From an uncultured Oscillibacter sp. (GTDB taxonomy: Bacteria; Bacillota; Clostridia; Oscillospirales; Oscillospiraceae), in NCBI GenBank assembly GCA_905233795.1, contig CAJOFP010000012.1:1-9288 (forward strand): DNA of 9,288 bases, read 5' to 3'. The position numbers were made by a program, and so were the translations under genes. Below are positions 7,610-9,288 of the stretch, one piece after another (position 1 is the first letter of the stretch; the number at the start of each line of letters is the position of its first letter). The notes beneath the pieces were generated by a model. That model searched no databases, was not told the DNA's origin, and worked only from the letters and a program-made list of their open reading frames with translations.

Positions 7610-8476
7610 TATCAGGCGCAAGTCTTGAATCAAATCGCGTATTTCTGACCAGATAAAAAAAGCCGTGTCGATTCCCAGTTCCGCGCCGATTTTTAATTTT
7701 ATATTGATTGTGTCGGCGTCGTCAAATAACACAAAATGCGCCGCGCCGGTCTGCGCGTGATAAATTGGATTTATATTATTATTATTTTTATTATCCGGGA
7801 TTTTTGACGCCGGTATTTGTTCGGTAAAAGTAAAATATCTCGCGCACAAATCCGGGGAGAAAAACACGGCTTTATTTTCGGATAAAGTTTGAAATTCGTC
7901 AGGATTTAAATTTCTGCCGTTCCCGTCGGGGGCGGGAAGCGTGAAATCCACGCGCAGACGTTGAATATCAAGAGCGAAAGCGCGATTTTTATCTTGATTT
8001 TTATCTTGATTGATTTGATGGATTGCGTCTTGTAAATATTCCCGGAAATTCCCGCCGGAAATGGCGGTATTGATTAATAAAACCGCGTCCGGCGCGGCTT
8101 GGGCGTAATCGCGGGAAATATATAATTTCCGGCCCGCGTCCCGTGACTGTCTGGATAAATAGGCCGCGAACTTCCATAAATCCTCGCGGGGCGGATTCTC
8201 AAAATCCAACGCCGCGCCGATACAGCCCCGGCGTCCGCATTCGCGTAAAACCGCCGCGCTTAAAAGCTCAGGACGGTCTATCAAAGGCGCGTCGCGGTCG
8301 CTGATGATGATTAGACCGCCGCGAGTCTGCAACGGGATATTGCCGCGCAGCAATTCCGAGCCCGCGCCGATCTGATAGGCGGCGTAGGCGAATTGATAAG
8401 CGATATTTTTTAAATCGCGTTTTTTTTCAATCGCTTCCGCGTATTCGTCGGCTGTAATCGCAATATAGGCCCGCAT
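7607..8476 (-). CDS. GH18-like TIM-barrel protein, function unknown
   Basis: This 289-residue protein has regularly spaced hydrophobic strands (GGLIIIS, CIGAALDFE, KLYIS, AVLLINTAIS, AFALDIQ, KAVFFS, AHFVLFDD, TAFFIW), consistent with a TIM barrel. ALDFEN (89-94) sits where family 18 glycosidases and YaaH-type proteins have DxxDxDxE. Asp91 and the acid Glu93 are kept, but the two earlier Asp positions are Ile86 and Ala89. FDDADTINIK (251-260) and the final GIDTAFFIW match the end of GH18 barrels, where a YDD and a Trp line the cleft. No signal peptide or LysM domain is visible, so it would be cytoplasmic. Activity is uncertain and it may be a degenerate or sporulation-linked relative. A 12-bp in-frame duplication encodes QDKNQDKN (157-164), and there is an Asn run at 229-235. 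GGGGGG lies 7 nt upstream of the ATG. It is transcribed divergently from the YqeG gene. Confidence 0.6.
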   Translation of the reverse strand: MRAYIAITADEYAEAIEKKRDLKNIAYQFAYAAYQIGAGSELLRGNIPLQTRGGLIIISDRDAPLIDRPELLSAAVLRECGRRGCIGAALDFENPPREDLWKFAAYLSRQSRDAGRKLYISRDYAQAAPDAVLLINTAISGGNFREYLQDAIHQINQDKNQDKNRAFALDIQRLRVDFTLPAPDGNGRNLNPDEFQTLSENKAVFFSPDLCARYFTFTEQIPASKIPDNKNNNNINPIYHAQTGAAHFVLFDDADTINIKLKIGAELGIDTAFFIWSEIRDLIQDLRLI

Positions 8477-8610
8477 AAGAAAACCCCCCGGATTTATTGA
8501 ATATTTGATATATAATATTTAAAATATATTGAATATTCGTGATATTATTAATATTATATTATTAATATTATGGATAATAGCTGTTTATGATTACGCGGAG
8601 GGCGGATTTT
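8477..8610. promoter_or_regulatory. AT-rich divergent promoter region
   Basis: The spacer lies between the minus-strand barrel gene and the plus-strand phosphatase gene. Plus-strand candidates are TTGAAT (8529-8534), 17 bases, TATTAT (8552-8557), and TTGAAT (8497-8502), 17 bases, TAAAAT (8520-8525). The DNA is so A+T-rich that chance matches are likely. A minus-strand promoter must also lie here, but I cannot choose among several AT hexamers. Confidence 0.35.
8544..8571. repeat. Perfect 14-bp tandem duplication
   Basis: ATTATTAATATTAT occurs at 8544-8557 and is repeated exactly at 8558-8571, without a spacer. It overlaps the best -10 candidate for the downstream phosphatase gene, so the duplication may have doubled a -10-like element. 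Confidence 0.7.
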
Positions 8611-9141
8611 ATGTCGTTTTCGCTGATTCCCAAGAGATTATATGAAAAATATGACAATCTCACGCCGGAAATATTGAGTAATATGGGCGTAAAATTATTA
8701 TTAAGCGATCTGGATTTTACGCTCGCGCCCAAAAAAATACGCCGTCCGGATGAAAAATTAAGAGCGTGGATCGCGGATTTGAAACGGCATAATATTATAT
8801 TTATGATTGTGTCCAATAATCGTTCCGGGAAACGGGTGCGGGAATTTTGCGCGGAACTGGGGATTGATTATCAGGGCCACGCGAATAAGCCGTCGACAAA
8901 AGGCTTAAAAAAAGCGATGTCCCGCGCCGGGATTGACGCGGAACATACGGCGATGCTGGGCGACAAGTTATTGACGGACGTGTTAGCGGCGAATCGGGCG
9001 GGCGTATTGTCTTTGATGGTAGAACCGGCGGGCGGCGCGGTGACGCTCTGGCAGAAAATTTTACACGCGTTGCAAGAGCCGTTTAAAAGCATATGCCGGA
9101 AGAGAATAAAAAAAATCGACGGAATCAACGGGAGACGGTGA
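8611..9141 (+). CDS. yqeG: YqeG family HAD-IIIA-type phosphatase
   Basis: This is a 176-residue haloacid-dehalogenase phosphatase with all four motifs. Motif I is DLDFTL (Asp33, Asp35, Thr37; many relatives have Asn where Phe36 stands). Motif II is VSNN (Ser68). HANKP supplies Lys93, and motif IV is GDKLLTD (Asp118, Asp123). Asp33 would be the phosphorylated nucleophile and Asp35 the acid/base. The opening SLIPKRLYEKYDNL and the size match the YqeG family of Firmicutes, cytosolic enzymes of poorly known substrate, related to phosphatidylglycerophosphate and sugar-phosphate phosphatases. I chose ATG 8611 over the upstream ATG 8587 because GGAGG (8597-8601) lies 9 nt before it and the YqeG N-terminus fits. 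The C-terminal 25 residues are basic. No capping domain insertion is seen, as expected for HAD-IIIA. Confidence 0.88.
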   Translation: MSFSLIPKRLYEKYDNLTPEILSNMGVKLLLSDLDFTLAPKKIRRPDEKLRAWIADLKRHNIIFMIVSNNRSGKRVREFCAELGIDYQGHANKPSTKGLKKAMSRAGIDAEHTAMLGDKLLTDVLAANRAGVLSLMVEPAGGAVTLWQKILHALQEPFKSICRKRIKKIDGINGRR

Positions 9142-9158
9142 AAATAATCAAAAAGCGC

Positions 9159-9187
9159 TTGCAATCTGGATTTAAATAGATTATATT
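9159..9187 (+). promoter_or_regulatory. Sigma-A-type promoter for a gene beyond the window
   Basis: TTGCAA (9159-9164) and TATATT (9182-9187) are 17 bases apart, with 4 of 6 and 5 of 6 matches to consensus. They lie 18 nt after the phosphatase stop and read rightwards. No coding region starts before the window ends, so the leader would be at least 95 nt. The -35 and following bases (TTGCAATCT) equal those of the promoter at 322. Confidence 0.45.
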
Positions 9188-9288
9188 ATATAGTAAATTT
9201 TTTATAATCCCGGAAAATTTTTTTCACGCGATTAAAATTATGAAAACGATATAATATTATTTTGATAATGATATTTTAATAATATAAT
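9188..9288. other. AT-rich non-coding end of window
   Basis: Apart from TATAAT-like hexamers at 9250-9255 and 9283-9288, nothing can be assigned. The ATGs here open frames of only a few codons and lack ribosome binding sites. No GC-stem terminator follows the phosphatase gene. Confidence 0.5.

Noticed and set aside
8568..8816. Minus-strand 82-residue frame opposite the YqeG gene
   Set aside because: It lies antisense to a clear HAD phosphatase with all its motifs and has no ribosome binding site or recognisable domain.
9195..9225. T-rich run after the YqeG gene as an intrinsic terminator
   Set aside because: No GC-rich stem precedes the T-runs, and the location is downstream of a new promoter-like element.

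Overview
The window looks like part of a Bacillota genome, probably an uncultured Clostridia-type gut bacterium. The reasons are strong GGAGG-type ribosome binding sites, a YqeG-family phosphatase typical of Firmicutes, and AT-rich intergenic DNA between coding regions of much higher G+C. The species assignment is inference. No rRNA, tRNA, CRISPR array, transposase or integrase was seen.

Layout. Bases 1-541 are non-coding. They hold a good sigma-A-type promoter (TTGCAA-17-TAAAAT), a 9-bp stem-loop at the predicted transcript start, and a long U/C-rich leader with repeated TTCAATCTTT units ending in a strong Shine-Dalgarno. From 542 to 6477 lies a very large gene read in two frames. The first (542-1108) encodes a small Sm/SH3-like barrel plus a disordered linker. 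The second (coding from about 1030 to 6477) encodes a cold-shock/OB-like domain, TPR-like helices, a 94-residue linker that is about half asparagine, a long helical region, an alpha/beta domain, and a STAND/AAA-like P-loop NTPase with a C-terminal winged helix. The two frames very probably belong to one protein of about 1,980 residues, interrupted by a one-base shift near 995-1035. Overlapping its stop by ATGA is a 368-residue protein (6474-7580) whose C-terminus carries an RNxxxH HEPN ribonuclease motif.

These genes look like an undescribed or little-described two-component conflict (anti-phage or stress) module. The large NTPase has two possible nucleic-acid-binding small barrels and a repeat scaffold and would act as sensor and switch. 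The co-translated HEPN protein would be the RNA-cleaving effector. This function is inferred from architecture only.

To the right, a GH18-like TIM-barrel gene (7607-8476, minus strand) converges on the module across three tandem copies of a 12-bp AT palindrome. It diverges from a YqeG-type HAD phosphatase gene (8611-9141, plus strand) across an AT-rich spacer that contains a perfect 14-bp tandem duplication. The last 147 bases hold a promoter (TTGCAA-17-TATATT) for a gene outside the window. AT-rich microsatellite-like repeats, both intergenic and in-frame (AAT/Asn runs), recur throughout.
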